Assembly (NCBI RefSeq): GCF_001522545.3
Contig: NC_031770.1
Location: 22,650,770-22,714,769, forward strand
Direction: 5' to 3'
Length of the DNA stretch: 64,000 nucleotides
Origin: Parus major
Taxonomy: Eukaryota; Chordata; Aves; Passeriformes; Paridae
Of this stretch, positions 39,001-54,000 are shown in pieces. The position numbers and the translations under genes are program-made. The notes under the pieces are model-generated. The model was not told where the DNA came from. It ran no database searches and was given only the letters and a program-made list of their open reading frames with translations. The first letter of the stretch is position 1; each line of letters begins with the position of its first letter.

Positions 39001-42000
39001 GGCAGTATCGGTGGCTGCTCTGTCTGTCCAACTCTTCACTGTACCTACTCTGGTGAGTAGTGCCTGTCTTTCTTTTAAAAACTGATAGTTGGCACTCCTT
39101 GCCTTTTTTTGCCTCCTTCTTAATAGAACTATGAGCGATTGCAGAGTGATTTTATGAAAGATGACCACGACAGAGAGTTCTCAATTGCTGACCTCTCGAT
39201 ACAGATATTCACAGTGCCTTCTCTTGTAAGTACTAAAAGACCAAAAAAGGAAATCTTTGTTTGTTAAAAAGCCTCTCAAAGTTCATAAATCAAGGCTGCA
39301 GATTTCTTTAACATTACTGTGGAAATGCAGAACAGTCAGACTGTTTGCATACATTGTTATGGGTTTAGAAATTAAAACATTCAACAGTGGGAAGTTTCAG
39401 TCTGGCTTCCCACAGTGGTCTGGGTGTTCCTGTTTTTTCTTTTTACACTTTTTTTTTACTTTTTTTTAGAAAGGTACTTTCATACTTCATAGAGATACAT
39501 ACACATAACATTTAAACTCCTCATCATACTGAGCCACATTTCTTGTTTGTAGAAATCTATATTATGGTTTGAATATCATGGTTTCAGAGCACCATTCTGG
39601 TGCAGTTTGTAAGTGATCCACTTTATGTTCATTTTCCAATCAACACAAGTGCAAGCAAGAATTTTCTCATGGTACTCCTTACTTCCTTTGGTACTTTGAG
39701 GCTCAAGACAGTGTCTTCTTTTAGATTTCCAGTTAACTTTTGTTTCGGTGCTACAAGCACTGTGACATCTCCCAGCTCACTAAATCTGCTGGTCTTTCAC
39801 CAGTTTGTTTGGGAAACTTTTTTTTGTGTTCCAGTCTCCATTTAAGTTTGTCTTTGCTTGCATTATGAACTAGAGAAATTAAAATTTGGAGCTGTACTGG
39901 AATAAAAGTCTGATTTTCTTACCCAGAATTGTTTAAAAAATGAATGCTTCTGAATCCTCCCAAATTTAATAAGCTTCATTGAGCTCTTAAATTCAATAAT
40001 CACAATACTTAGCAAACTTGTTCAGTTTCCTAGAGATGGATGTTATTCATGGGAATTCAACAGGAGCTCACAATTTTGTTCCCATGGTTCAGGACAATAT
40101 TGTATTGCCTCTTCCAATTTTGATGCTTTCAGTAAGAATGTTGGCAATATTCAGACTTACAGTGAGACTTAATCAACTAATGTTATTCAGATGGTTATGG
40201 TATTTTTCCCTTTGGCCAATGGGGTGGTACAATATGTGTATCAATACATACTTTTTGAAAAAGTAATTTCAAACATTTCCCAGGGCAGAGTAATTGCAGT
40301 GCCCCTTTTATATGTGTTCTATTATAAAAGCGTACGAAAAAGCAAAGCGAATGCATTTTGACTGTAGTGCAGAATGATGGAATAAATTGACAACATGAAA
40401 GTGATTATGATAAGCTTCTATCATGTGAACTAAGTATTATTTTTAATATATTTATAGCCACTCATTCATAACTAAATGAGAAAGTTAAATGATTTAAACC
40501 ACCACACCATCTTCTAGTAACATTTTCAAACTGATCTTAATGATTTAAGAGTTTGAGCTCTCAAGGAATTATGGTTCTTTGGTTTAAGGATGGAAGGGCA
40601 GTTCTGTTGGTGATGATTTCTTGGGGGGAAAATGTTAATCATTAGATTCTTTTCCCCCACTGCAGTAGTATTTTAGAAACTATTTTGGATTATCATTAGC
40701 AGCTGTAGAACCTGGAAGCTTTAGTCAAGAGCCACAATGTCACTGTGGTAGATCAGAGTGGCCAATCTTGTTGAGTCTAGTAGCCAGAGCCAAGGACTGC
40801 AATGCTCATCCCATTTAACCTGGAGAAGCAACAAAGTGGGGGAATTGTGGAAGTGTTCATGAGTAGGAGCTGGCAGTAACTTAGTGCCTTCTCCTCTGTT
40901 GTGAAGTTGGGTTAGGTTAGGCTGGGTGATGAAGACAATCTTTGTCAAACTTTGCTGATTTGTTTCATACAACACATGGATATATGCAGTTGACCTTGAG
41001 GGAAATAAGAAGTTATTTCATGAAATTTCCACATAGAAGTTGCATGTGAAGCTCCTTACTGGTTTAGAAGAGGCTCTGCTCACCACAGCTCTTTACAGTT
41101 TATAAACAGAAAACAGAAGAGCTGTGACTCCCCTCAAGGGCTCAAACTATCTGAGAGGAGGCAACACATACTTAAAGGGAGGTACAAGTTAATTATAAGA
41201 CACATAATAACATGTCTTGTGCCATAATTATATAGGTTAACAGGAGCCTTACCACAGACAGTCTAATGTACAGAAAGGATCTGAAAAAAGAAATCTGGCT
41301 TATGATAATTTTTACTAGATTCCTTTTTTTTGTCTTCTGTGATTCTGTGAAAAGAGTACTTTTCAATGTTCTGTTCTAATTATTGATGTAATTCTTTTGG
41401 ATTAAAAAAATAATGTATTTTATAAACTTCATGGTGCAGTGTGAAAATCTTGTTAGCTGTGTCTGTTAATTACAGCAAATTTCAATGTACTTTGGCCTAG
41501 GCTCGAATGCTAATAACAGAAGAGAATCTCATGACCACTATCATCAAAACTTTCATGGACCACTTAAGGCACCGTGACATCCAAGGCAGGTTTCAGTTTG
41601 AACGTTACACTGCTCTGCAGGCTTTCAAATTCAGACGTGTCCAGAGCCTTATTTTGGATCTCAAGTAAGTATACTATGTGCTGGTTTGAGAAGTTGAGGA
41701 GTTAAAAAAAAAAAACCAAATCAAAAATGATTGTATCTTTCTAATCTCCCCAGGTACGTGTTGATAAGTAAGCCAACAGAGTGGTCAGATGACTTGAGAC
41801 GCAAGTTCCTGGAGGGTTTTGATGCCTTCTTAGAATTACTGAAATGTATGCAGGTATGTAAATCTGTGAATTAAAAATTTTGCAAAATTTAACCAGGAAG
41901 TTAGCAATAATAATGTCAAAAGAGAAAAAATATGATCTACTCTTCATTTTATAACTTCAGTGCAGTATCACTTTTGGAGCCATTGTGTTTTCCTAAAACA

Positions 42001-45000
42001 TAACATCTTATCTCACTTTTTAAACTTTTGTTGTAGAGGACAATAAAAAGGAAGAGCAGTTCAAAATGAGTAGTTTAATTTGGGGCATATTTTGGACTTG
42101 TAGAGGCAGACAAGACAATACAGTGAGCAAAATCTTGTTAATCTTAAGTGTCAGCAGTTTCTCCTTGTGTTGAGGAATAAATTGTTCCTGACACACAAAT
42201 AGACCTCTTCACTTGTGGTTTCATTCCCTTTCATTCCCCCAGAGTTCTTTTTACCTGCAGCAACAATATGTTTATAAGGACAGCTAACCACCGTCTCACA
42301 TCTCTGCTAATGCTGTCAGTGTATTTCAGTGATACATTGTTGAAATGTATAATTCTTTTTGTTGTAGGGTATGGATCCAATAACTCGTCAAGTAGGACAG
42401 CACATTGAAATGGAACCAGAGTGGGAAGCAGCATTTACACTGCAGATGAAATTAACACTTGTTATTTCAATGATGCAGGACTGGTGTGCATTAGATGTAC
42501 GTTCCTTCTCAATTGTTTTTCTGTGTGAAGAGAGATAAAACCCAAATATTAGTACATGTAAAAATTGACCTAAATGCAACTTTACCATAAGCCAAGGACA
42601 TCTTCTATGAGTAAATGCAAATCTTTTCTGTGTTTAAGCACAAGTGTGGTTTGTACTGACCAATTCATAAAACTGTAGATAAGCCTTTTACAAATACTGC
42701 AGAGTTTTGTCACATATCTGAAGACTGAGATTATCACAACACTATCAGGTTATAATTTTCAAAGAGGAGGGAATGGAGGAGTAAGCCCTGGATCTACCAA
42801 ATACTTATTGATAATAAATCATGTTTCTACTCCATAAGTGTTTCAAGTTTCAGGATTTCAGAACTTGAGCGTGGTAAAATATGACTGTGGAATAAGTGAT
42901 CCTGGAATACCTGAACATTCAGGCTGGCTTTCATTTGTTACTGGTAGTTAATGTGCAGGTTTTACTAGCCTAGCATGATCATTGCTCAGCAAGTTACCAT
43001 CATGCCAGTTACAAAAAAACCCCAAACCCAAACAACATCCTAGCGGGTATTTTTCTAATCAGACATGCCAGTACGAATTTTGCAGTTTGTGCCCTCCTTA
43101 ATTTGGCTCTTTTGTTGGATTTCTTATCTTAATTTTGCAGGACTGTTGTTAAAGGTAAAAATTGCAAGCCCTTTGTGGTCTTTTTTACGTTGTCTGTATT
43201 ATTTTTCAGAGCTGTAGTTTTTTCATAATCTTTGTAAACTGCAATCTTTCTTTTAGGAAAAAGTACTGATTGAAGCCTACAAGAAATGCCTGACTGTGTT
43301 GATGCAGTGTCATAGTGGATTTACTGATGGAGAACAGCCTATTGTCCTCAGTATGTGTGGACATTCAGTTGAGACCATCAGATACTGCGTTTCTCAGGAA
43401 AAAGTCAGCATTCACCTCCCAGTGTCTCGTTTACTTGCAGGTATGAACAGTTGGAAAATATTTCAGAAAATGAAAAATTGTTCTGTAGATGTGATTTGTG
43501 TTTTTGTGTACCTAAAGACACACACAAGCATTGTTTAATGTCTGAATAAGATGAATTTTTGCCATTTTCTAGCTGTTTGGTAGCTTCTGGGCCAGATGTT
43601 CTCAAGCACCAGAGAACTTGTTGTCATTCAGGCTGGGGGAGATTGTCTCATGCCTCTGGATTTGTATTATAGGCAGCTACTGCTGTTTTTGCCACTTGAG
43701 TGATGCAAAAGAACTACGACAAAATATGGACTGTGGTTGACTGTTTTGGAATATGTTTAGCTGCCAGATTGAATAGACTAATCAACATTCTGTTAGAGAA
43801 CAGATTTATCAAACAGATGTGTCACCAGAAAACCGAGCTATGCCTTTCTCTTCATATTGTGCCTATCTTGTTCAGCAGTTGTGTTGAAAAAAGCTTTGTG
43901 AATTTTAGTTTACAGAATCAGAAGGAACGTGGTAGAAATAAATTCACAAATAATGAAGTGAAAAAATATAATTCTTAGGTAAAGTGCCATACAGCTCTGT
44001 GTCAAATATATGAATATTTGAATCTTTGAGCAAATTCCTTGTAACTTCAAAAGAGAGCAAACCAGAAAGCCATAATGTGTTTTGTAGGGGCCTTGTTCTG
44101 GTTCCTGAGGTATTTTATAAACCCCTCAAGGACTGATAAAAGGGGTGAGGTATCTGCTGTAATGATTGTCCAGACAGACCAAAGACTCTTGGCTCTCACT
44201 GCAGGGACATGACAGAGTCAAAAAAAAGGCAGAAATCTCACTTGTACTGCAAGGTTTATACAGTTACAATGGGAAAACTTCAATTCTCTTAAAATGTATT
44301 CTTTGTAGCATGTTTCTTCAGGTAATAGCTGTGTAGCTCCGAGGTGATAAATTTGCAGAGCTGTATCTGTGTCCAGACAATGGTCCGAGAGTAAATTAGA
44401 TTACCTTTTTTGTCCTCATTGAATTACATAAACTATTGTATGTAATTTTCTGTATGTTTTTTTCTGTCTTTACCTAGGCTTGCATGTTTTGCTGAGTAAA
44501 ACTGAAGTGGCATACAAGTTTCCAGAGCTGCTGCCCTTGGTATGTCATTAAATGTAGTATATTCATTAAATATAATTAATGCTGAATGTGAAATTGGTCT
44601 TGTAAGTGTAGGATGGTATTAAACAAAACAAAGGACCTTTTTACCGTGAATTCTACTAAGAGAGAATACATTTAATACATAAAATTGCCTCTTAAAAGAT
44701 TAATATCCAGATATTCATGAGCGTAGGTGATCATTATTGCTTGCTAAAGTGACTAAGACTCAGGTTGCATGACCTCCTTTTTGTAGAAGAAACTGCTTTT
44801 AGGAACCCCAGTCAGGATCTGATTCCTTCTCCTTGTGCTGGGTTCTAATTTTCTTCCCCAGCTGTTTCTTGCTTTCTGACTGCTTTATTGATATGCTGTC
44901 TCTTTAAGGGGTAGTCAAAAAGTGTAAAATAAAAGAGGATAAAATCTAACTGGGAGAAGAAATCTCAGTGTCTTTGGAAAGAAGTAGTACTTAGCCTTTG

Positions 45001-48000
45001 AATGCAAGAAATGAAATTACAGTGTTATTAAATTGCTGGTGTTGATGTTTTAAAATATGAAGGCTGCTGTCTTTAGGAATAAACTAAAGCCCTCACGCAG
45101 TAATTTTGTGGAGCAAAGACAGAATATAAGGGTGATTAACAACAATTTGAAAGATTGTGAATAGGCTCATCTAACTTTTCTTTTGTTGGATTTGCTTGTT
45201 TTTTGTAGTGCCCAAATATTTTAGTGATCACAAATATAATCTTCCTTCATTTCAGTCCCATTTTCCTTTGTTTTCTCTATGTACATCAAAATATTGCATT
45301 TTCTTAATGCAGAGTGAACTTAGCCCACCTATGTTAATAGAACATCCTCTACGATGCCTAGTCCTATGTGCCCAAGTGCATGCAGGGATGTGGAGAAGGA
45401 ATGGCTTCTCTCTGGTCAATCAGGTAAGTCCACAGTAGCTGTAGAATCACTCTTTCCTGATAGCTCTTTCAGGCTAATTTCACAGAATCAATAAGGTTGA
45501 ACAAGACCTCTGATATCATTGGGTCCAACCCTTGGCCAAACACCGCCTTGTGAACTAGACCACAGCACTAAGGGCCGTGTCCAGTCACATCTTGTAGACC
45601 TCCAGGGCTGGTGACTCCACTACCTCCCTGGGCAGTCCGTTTCAATTTTTAACACCCCTTTCCATGAAGAAATTCTTCCCAATATCCAACCTAAACCTCC
45701 CCTGGCACAACCTGAGGCTGTGTTCTCTTGTTCTGTTGCTGGTTTCCTGGAAGAACCTCAATGTATTTCTGGAAATGAAGGGCCCCCATCTGGACACAGC
45801 ACTCGAGGTGAGATCTCACCAGTGCTGAGTATGGAGGGAGCTCTTGGTCTTTACGACCTCAAAATCGTCTTTTCCTGTATTGATTTGAAAATGTACATAT
45901 GTCAGTCTTATGGAAGGCAATGTGAGGTAGGCATTTTTATCAGCACTGACATCATCTGAGTATTTTTGCTTTTAAACTGATCTTTGACTTTTTTTTTTTT
46001 ATTTAGTCAGAAGTTGCTTTTTCGTTTCAGGACTGCTGCAGTAGCCACTGAACTTAGTGCTCAGTTTATGAAGTTAAAATGGCTTTTTTTAATGTGTACT
46101 GTCCAGCAGCAGTTGGAAGTGCAGAATTAGATCTGTGCATCCATGGTAATGCATTTATCACCTCCACATAAAAGTGTCTCAGATATAAAAATGTGCAGCA
46201 TTATGATATCATGACTATTTATATTTATAAAGTACTTGAAATCTCAAGACCCCACAAAGCATTAGAAGCAATGTAGGACTAAGTGTTTCTTGGCTTTTAG
46301 CTCTACTACTTCTGGAGACTTCCATTTCTAAACTTACATTCTCAGTGTTTGTATAAATTAGGTGTTTCAAGCATAACACCTATAAAATGGGTACTGTGGT
46401 GTCAATACCACCCACCAGGGTGATTTTCTCAAGTGATTTTCTCAGCAAGACTTAAATTACAACAGGAATAGGGTTTAATTCTGTGAGGTGTTAACTTGAT
46501 TTATTTGCAAGAAAATTCCTTCAGTCCTGTCAACCCTCATCTCCATTAGATAATTGCAATGTATATTTACTAGGAGACTGAATTAAGTTGTTCAAATATA
46601 TTATATTCTGATGCATCTTGAAGGATCTTCATAAGTTGGTGTCCTTGTTGCCATTACAGCAAAAAGAGCTCTAGTTATGTACAATTATAGTGGTGCCCAC
46701 AGTGCAGTAGACACATATCAAATCTGGAATTTCAGCATTGCTTTTGGTAGTGAAGTAAGTCTCTGTGTTAGTTTCCCCTGCTTGCTGGGATCCTGAAGTT
46801 AAGAACTTGGTTTAGTTAACTCCCACAGTCTGCAAGTCCTTTCTCTTTACTTTGGCTATGAGGAGAGCTCATGTTCAGAGAGCTTCTTTTGGATCTTCAC
46901 AGATAATAGGAATAGGCATCCTGTGCTGTGTGGATTATTACAAATGTGTAGATTATTAGGATAGAGAAGAAAGGGAAGGCATGCCTAGCTGCCCTTCATG
47001 TAGTTCTGGTGGAAATGGTATGTGTCTAGAGAAGACTTTAGCACACTGAAGTTTTTTTTCCAGGCAGAAACTTGTCAGCCCTATTTATTTTGTCTCGATT
47101 GTGGTAGAATAAAATTTTCCGACCTTTCAGTGTCATGCAGTGTTGCTGCTGCCTGTCTCAGTCTTGTTGAGTTCCTTCCTGGGATGGTTTGGGTTAAGTA
47201 TAGCTCTGTCACAATATTAACATTTTGCTGACACTGCCAATTCCTGAAAGATGGTATCTCAAATGATTAAAGAGCAATTCATGGAGTGAAGAAAAAAACA
47301 TTTCTCCAACTGCAAGGGCTTTCTCTCCTGTGAATTTCAAACAGTTAATTGCTAAGCAAATATATTAAAACATAAGCTAAAGAGGTCAAAAATATTTTTG
47401 TTTGTAAATTTATGCAATCCAGATTATGGATTATGCAAAACTACAACCCAGCCAGCAACTATGATTGTCCTGTGCTTTATTAAAAAGCTTTTTGCATACA
47501 CATAGAATTGTATAATTTTTTTAAAATTTGCTTCAAATTTTCCAGATCTGTAATTTTTTCAAATTACAGATTCATTTTTTGTTTATGAACACAGTATAGC
47601 AGTTTATTTTTTACAAAGCTAAAATAGTTTTAGGTTAAATATTATCTTTGTTAATGATTGTGGTGTGGTGTTTTGGTATTTTTTTCAGATTTATTACTAT
47701 CATAATGTGAAGTGCAGGAGGGAGATGTTTGACAAGGACATAGTAATGCTTCAGGTAATCATGTATACCAGTTTGCATTTTTTCAAGTATTTTCAGGATG
47801 TCTTTGTGTTTATTTTTATCTTCATTAGAACCATTTTAAGGAAAAAAAAGTCATTTTTTTGTGGAAGGACTTCAGTTTTCTTACTTTTTCTACATAAGAA
47901 ATTATGTAATAATTTCTTATGTAGAAAAATTTTGTAATAATTTTGTAATATTACAAAATTATGAAAAATTATGTAATAAAAATGTAATAAAAATTATGGA

Positions 48001-51000
48001 ATAATTTTTATAGGAAAAATGTATTATTATTTAAAGTTAATTTTATTTAAATATATTTATTTAAATTTAATACATAAATAAATTTAAGAATTCAATACTT
48101 GTTTTTAACTACACTTTGAAAAGTGCAGAATTTTCTGTTTAGTGTATATATGCCAGATTTTCAAGAATGTAATATTTTAACTAATGGGTGTCTACTGGCA
48201 GTTGCATGAGTCTGCACGTTGTCAGAAATGCATTCAGTGTATGTGTTAATTTTTTTGTTTTTCCCCTTCAGAAGAGATTTTGCACATGTGGCAGTATATT
48301 TTGCTCTATCACAGATGCAATACTTCTGCATTGAGAGCAATATAATGTAAAATTTGCAGCTCTGGGTGCATAGTTCACCTGGACAGCAAAATATTTTCTC
48401 ATGATGTCCCCCAAATCTTGGTAGCAGTACCCAATAGGATAAACATGCCCCAAGTTACTTCTGTTCTCAGACATAGTTCCCTGAGGCTTGATATACCACT
48501 GATTTTTAATGATCATTTTCAGCTATCCATTTGGTTAGATATGCTGTAGCTTTCTTGGATATTTATTCTCTTTTAGAGATGGGCCCATTAGCAATAGTAA
48601 ATTAACAATAAAGATTTGTAATTGGCAAACTTAGATACCTTGTTTAATAAACAGAAAAAACTTTAGCCAGTAATATTCAGAAATGGACAAATCTGAACAT
48701 TAATGTTTGTTCTGTACTGAAACTTTAGTATTTTTCTTACCAAGAAGGTTTTGGAAGCTTTGCGCTGCAATCTTCAGCCTTTCTTTAGAGGACTGGAATT
48801 TGTTGTTAAAATCTTCAGTGGTATGTACTAAGTAACATTATGCCTGCTAGAAGATAAGCCAGCAGGAACAAAATTTTAGAGATAAAAACAAACAAAAGTC
48901 TTTCCCTGGAGTTTGTTTAGACTGCTTAAGATAGAAGGAGTTACCCTGAATACTTTGCATGATGCCCTTAAAAGGGCATCAGAAATTCTTGATAAAGCAT
49001 AGGATTCTGCTTGTCAAATGGGCTTACACTTCTGGTTTTAGTGTCCTAAGAGAGTTAACTTAAATATTTAAGTCTTCATGTGTAGGATTGAGAGAGGAAT
49101 TAATTTTATAGAGAATATACAGTGAACATCATATATAAATATGCAAACATCGTATGATAACACCCGATCTGTTTTCTCTTTATAATCTTTTTTTTCTTTA
49201 ATAGACAGGTGTGTCTATGATGGATCCAAATCACTTCCTGATGATAATGCTGAGTCGCTTTGAACTTTATCAGATATTTAGTACTCCAGACTATGGCAAA
49301 AGATTTAGCACAGAAAATACTAACAAGGTATTTTATGCACTGCTGCAATAGAAAATCTTCAGTTTTGTTTTTCAGCGTATCAGATGCTGTTGTACTGAGA
49401 CAGAGCTATTTCTTAATAAAAAAGGAAAACCTATCCAGTTCTAATTTCATTTGGCCAGTTTGAAGTATGCATAAATGTTTTTATATGTCAAACTGGCAAA
49501 TGTCACAAAGTGTTTTTGCACTTATGACTGTGTTTCAGCCCAGCTTAGTTTGGGAGTACTAAGGGTGAAAACAGGCAATGTTTTGAATCACTGAAAAAGT
49601 ATTTTCAGCATATGGAATAATTATTGAAAAATGTAAGTTTTTTTTATTGTTTTACTTCAGGATGTTGTTCAACAAAATAACACTCTTATAGAAGAGATGC
49701 TGTACCTCATTATAATGATTGTTGGTAAGTTCAGAATATATTTAATTAATGTTTTTTAATTCAGGCTCTTTAATGGTCTGCGCAATTTTTTATTGCTCTC
49801 AGCTTCTGTCCTGTTAAGAACTTCCTGTACCTCTGATTTCTTTCATAGGAGAAAAGCCTTGAAAATAGCTTAGGTCAATGTAGTGAATTTTTGAACACTG
49901 GTGGGTGAACACAAGATTTCAGAAGGCACCTTATTTTCCAGACTCTAGATAAAAAGATAAAAAAAAAAGTTTAAAATAATTAAAAAAAAAAAGTAAAAGT
50001 GTATTTTATTTATACAGGTGAAAGGTTCAGCCCTGGAATAGGACAGGTAAATGCAACAGATGAAATTAAGCGAGAGATTATCCATCAGCTGAGCATCAGG
50101 CCAATGGCTCACAGTGAATTGGTAAAGGCTCTCCCTGAAGATGTAAGTAATTGGATGTGGAGGGGGGAACCAACTTCCACTTCATAAGGCTGATTGCTGA
50201 AAAATTGTCTTTTTCAAGTTCATGTCACTTAATGTGGAATGAGAGCAGCATGATTATGCTAAGTGCAAGGTTAGCATGAGTGCAAGTTAATAGTTCTCGT
50301 GGTAAGGGTAGGAAAGAGGCAAAGAAGGAACAAGATATGAAAGAGGCAGGAATCTGAGAGTGTCTTCAGCTACTTTCTCTTTTTAATACTGTTTCTAATC
50401 AGGCCATCTGGCCAGCAGTCTCTGAAGGCTGCTTGTACACCCTGAATTAGATGTATGGAAGTGGGTTGTTAGAACTATCCAGAAATATAAGCTGTTATAT
50501 TTTAAAGCCTAATAATAAGTGAAAAGACATGGAATCAGACGCTGTGTTATGACTTGTGTAACATAAATTCTTCATTTACATAAAGCATTCATTTGTCTGA
50601 ATTCTATTATAAGTACTTCTGTAGGACAGCGAAGCTTGCTTTCCTTTCTCCTTTTAATATTTTTGAAAATATTTTTAAAATTGTTTCTGAAGACAGTCAA
50701 AATTCCAAAGTTAATGTTTTACTGTACTGGTAATAATTTTAATTATGAAATATTTTTCTTTTTTCTAAAAATTTTAAACTGAAACTATTTGAAAAGTCTG
50801 ATTTTAAAATTATTTAAGAACAATGTAGGGTTGCATGAAAGAGCAAATTTTATTTAAGCTGGAGTTCTAAATTGTATCGTCAGTTCTAAATACCTTTTCC
50901 CTGGCCTGGTAACGGCTATGAATATGTATTGGAGGAAGGGGGTGGGGATATTAAAAGATAATTTGTGTATGAAGTAGTGTTACATATTTGATCAGATATG

Positions 51001-54000
51001 CTGCCTTTTGTGCTTGTTTCAGCATTTTTCATTAACTGGTCTTTTAAAATACTTTTCCAGTATTTATTTCGATTTAAAGGCCTATAAACCAGAAATACTG
51101 GCTGTGTATTGTAAAAATGTGATGAGTAAGCTCACTTAGAGTTTTCTTGTGCTCCTGTTACATCCAAGTTCATTATGACAAGGAAAAGCAGTACAAATGG
51201 AGCACTTAGAATGGCATGACTTTTTCAAAGTACCTTTTGCAGAGATGGTATTCCTGAATGTATTTTCATGTTATATGGTTTAGTGTTCTCTTGAATGTCA
51301 GTAAAATTACTTTGTACTGCATTCATTTTGCATGCTTATTCTAGTATTGTATGATATTTGAATGTGTTTACTCCAAAAACTCCAGTAACACACTGTCTTG
51401 CCTTTTCATTCCATGTAGGAGAACAGAGAGACAGGGATGGAAAGTGTGATTGAAGAAGTGGCATGTTTCAAGTATGTTTCCCTTTATTCTAATGATTCAA
51501 CTTTAGAATTCACTAAATTAGTGAAAATGAGAGAATGAAAGAAAGAGGGCTGAGTCATGGTGATTTCACATGGCTTTAATCAAGTGCAAAATTCTTAATA
51601 CTGCTACTAAATTTCTAGAATGCCTGTTAGGCGGTGTTTGTTATCTGTCCTAGATAACTATTTATTCTCAGATATTAAGAACCAGTTGACATAAAGAGTT
51701 TTGTTTGCTTTTTTTGTTTGTTTTTTCCATAGAAAACCTGGATTAACAGGCAGAGGGCTGTATGAATTAAAACCAGAATGTGCCAAGAACTTCAACCTGT
51801 ATTTCTATCACTTTTCAAGGGCAGAGCAATCAAAGGTAACTAGGAATTTAACTTCCTGGGGTTTATTTTGTGCCTTTTTTTTTTGTTTGTTTGCCTTTTT
51901 CCAAAGCTTGCTTCTGTACAGAAGAATTACCAGCTGGATATTTGAGAATGTTAACAAAATTTGCCCAAGTTTTTTCAGTGATTTCTGTGCCACTGGATCC
52001 TGTGCCCTATATAGAGCTGTTGAAATCAGTGGTATTCAGGAGCTTGTCTGTCAGTTCCCTTGGGTCTTATTTTATGGAAATATTTAAAGCAATCTGTATT
52101 TTCCCTTACCTTTATGGAAATGGCCATTTTAGCTTAAACTTGCCTTACAGTTGTATGCTAGGAAAAGAATCCAGGCTGGCTCAAGAGAAAAGATTAATTT
52201 TGAAGTTGCATGCCCTACTTTACAAGTAGAACATAAGACAAACTGAAGAGAAATGAAAGCTTTCATGTTTATTTAAGGCTGGAAAAAAACAGTAACAATG
52301 TAGTAAAGCATGAATGCTTTTTTATTAGTTTTTTATTGGTACAGATTTGAGTAATGCTGGCATTGTTCTTCTATTTCAGGCAGAGGAAGCACAGAGAAAG
52401 CTGAGAAGACAGAACAGAGAAGATACAGGTATTTATTTTTGAGAGGAGATGGGAGAAGAGGGAATCAGATATCCAGCTGTGTATTGCCCTGACATTTAGA
52501 CTACCAGCCTGTTCCAGTACTAGAGTAGAAGTTGGTTAGAAATTAAGCAATTTCCCTTATGTCTCCCTGGCTATAGTCAGGGATCTGATTTGTCATGGAA
52601 CCAGCCTTCTGAAGAGCTTATTCTTTTGGCTTTTCTGGTACACACAAGTCATGTTGAATGGTGCAGCCTGTATTGGTAACACTTTATTGAGCAGCTGTGC
52701 TCTGCCTTAGGATCATAGAAGGGTTTGGGTTAGAAGAAAGCGTAAAGGTTGTCTGGTTCCAACCCCTTGCCTTGGGTTGAGACATTAAATGAGACATTTT
52801 AAATGAGTGTTGCAAATTTTGGAGAAATATCAAGCACACCAAATTTCTCTTTCAGCACTTCCACCGCCAGCTCTTCCTCCTTTCTGCCCACTTTTTGCCA
52901 GCCTGGTGAATATCCTGCAGTCTGATGTCATGCTGTGCATTATGGGAACTATACTGCAGTGGGCAGTGGAACACAATGGCTATGCCTGGTCAGAGTCCAT
53001 GCTGCAAAGGGTATGGGTTTTTTATTTAAACTAATCCTTATGCTAATGGAGGAATGCTCATTATGGCATTTTAACATGATTTTATAAATTTGAATTGTTT
53101 ACTTGGTGTCTGAAATATCCAGAATACTTTGAATGAGAAAGAAGTGGTGCTTCCTGATATGCAAAAGTATGGAAACCCTTCTGCCTCTGATGCAATTTTA
53201 TTTTTAAAAGTAAATGGAAGAACCAGGTAAATTTCTAATGGGATACACATGAGAGGGAAGAATTCTGCTTGAATCAATGGCAGTAATGTTTATTGTGGTG
53301 GAGAGGTCATTAATCTGAGTTGTTGCATATCAAGCAGATATTGATTTTTTTTTCTTGATGTTCCTTTGCTTATTTTCAGTTTAGGCTAAATCATTTTAGG
53401 AAAAAAAACCATGAAAATGCACAAAAGAATATTCCAACTTGAAAATGTGTCCACTTTGGAAAACTTAACTGAGCTGTTTGTTCCTTGCAATTTATAATGA
53501 TCTTTAGAAACCTGGAGGGTTATTGTACATTTTGGTGTCATGATTATCATTTTCTGGAGTGTGCAGAGAAGAGTAGTGAACTACCATCCAGGGGCTGTTT
53601 ATATTGGCCAGGGTTGTTTGTTTAGGGTCCAACTCCAAACCTTTTAAAAATATTGATGGATTTTTAAATAATATTTTGCAAAAAAAACCCAGTTTTGAAA
53701 CTGATTATTAATTTTTTGACGTCCAGTCTTATTGAGTGTATATTACATTTTACAGCTGAATTTAATATAAGCAGTTCTTTATAACACAAAAAAAAAAAGT
53801 TAAAAATGGAACGATATATTGGTATTATAAATCACAACAATGTAGTTATAGTTAGGTAATGTAAGAATGCTAGGTTTTAGAGTAACTTTGAATAAAATAA
53901 GTTGGTTGGCGTTTTTTTAGACTGAACTAAAATGTCTTCAGCCAGTCTCAAACTGTGAAATTCATTAGGGACCTATCACTTGCTCAGAAACTTGTGGCAT

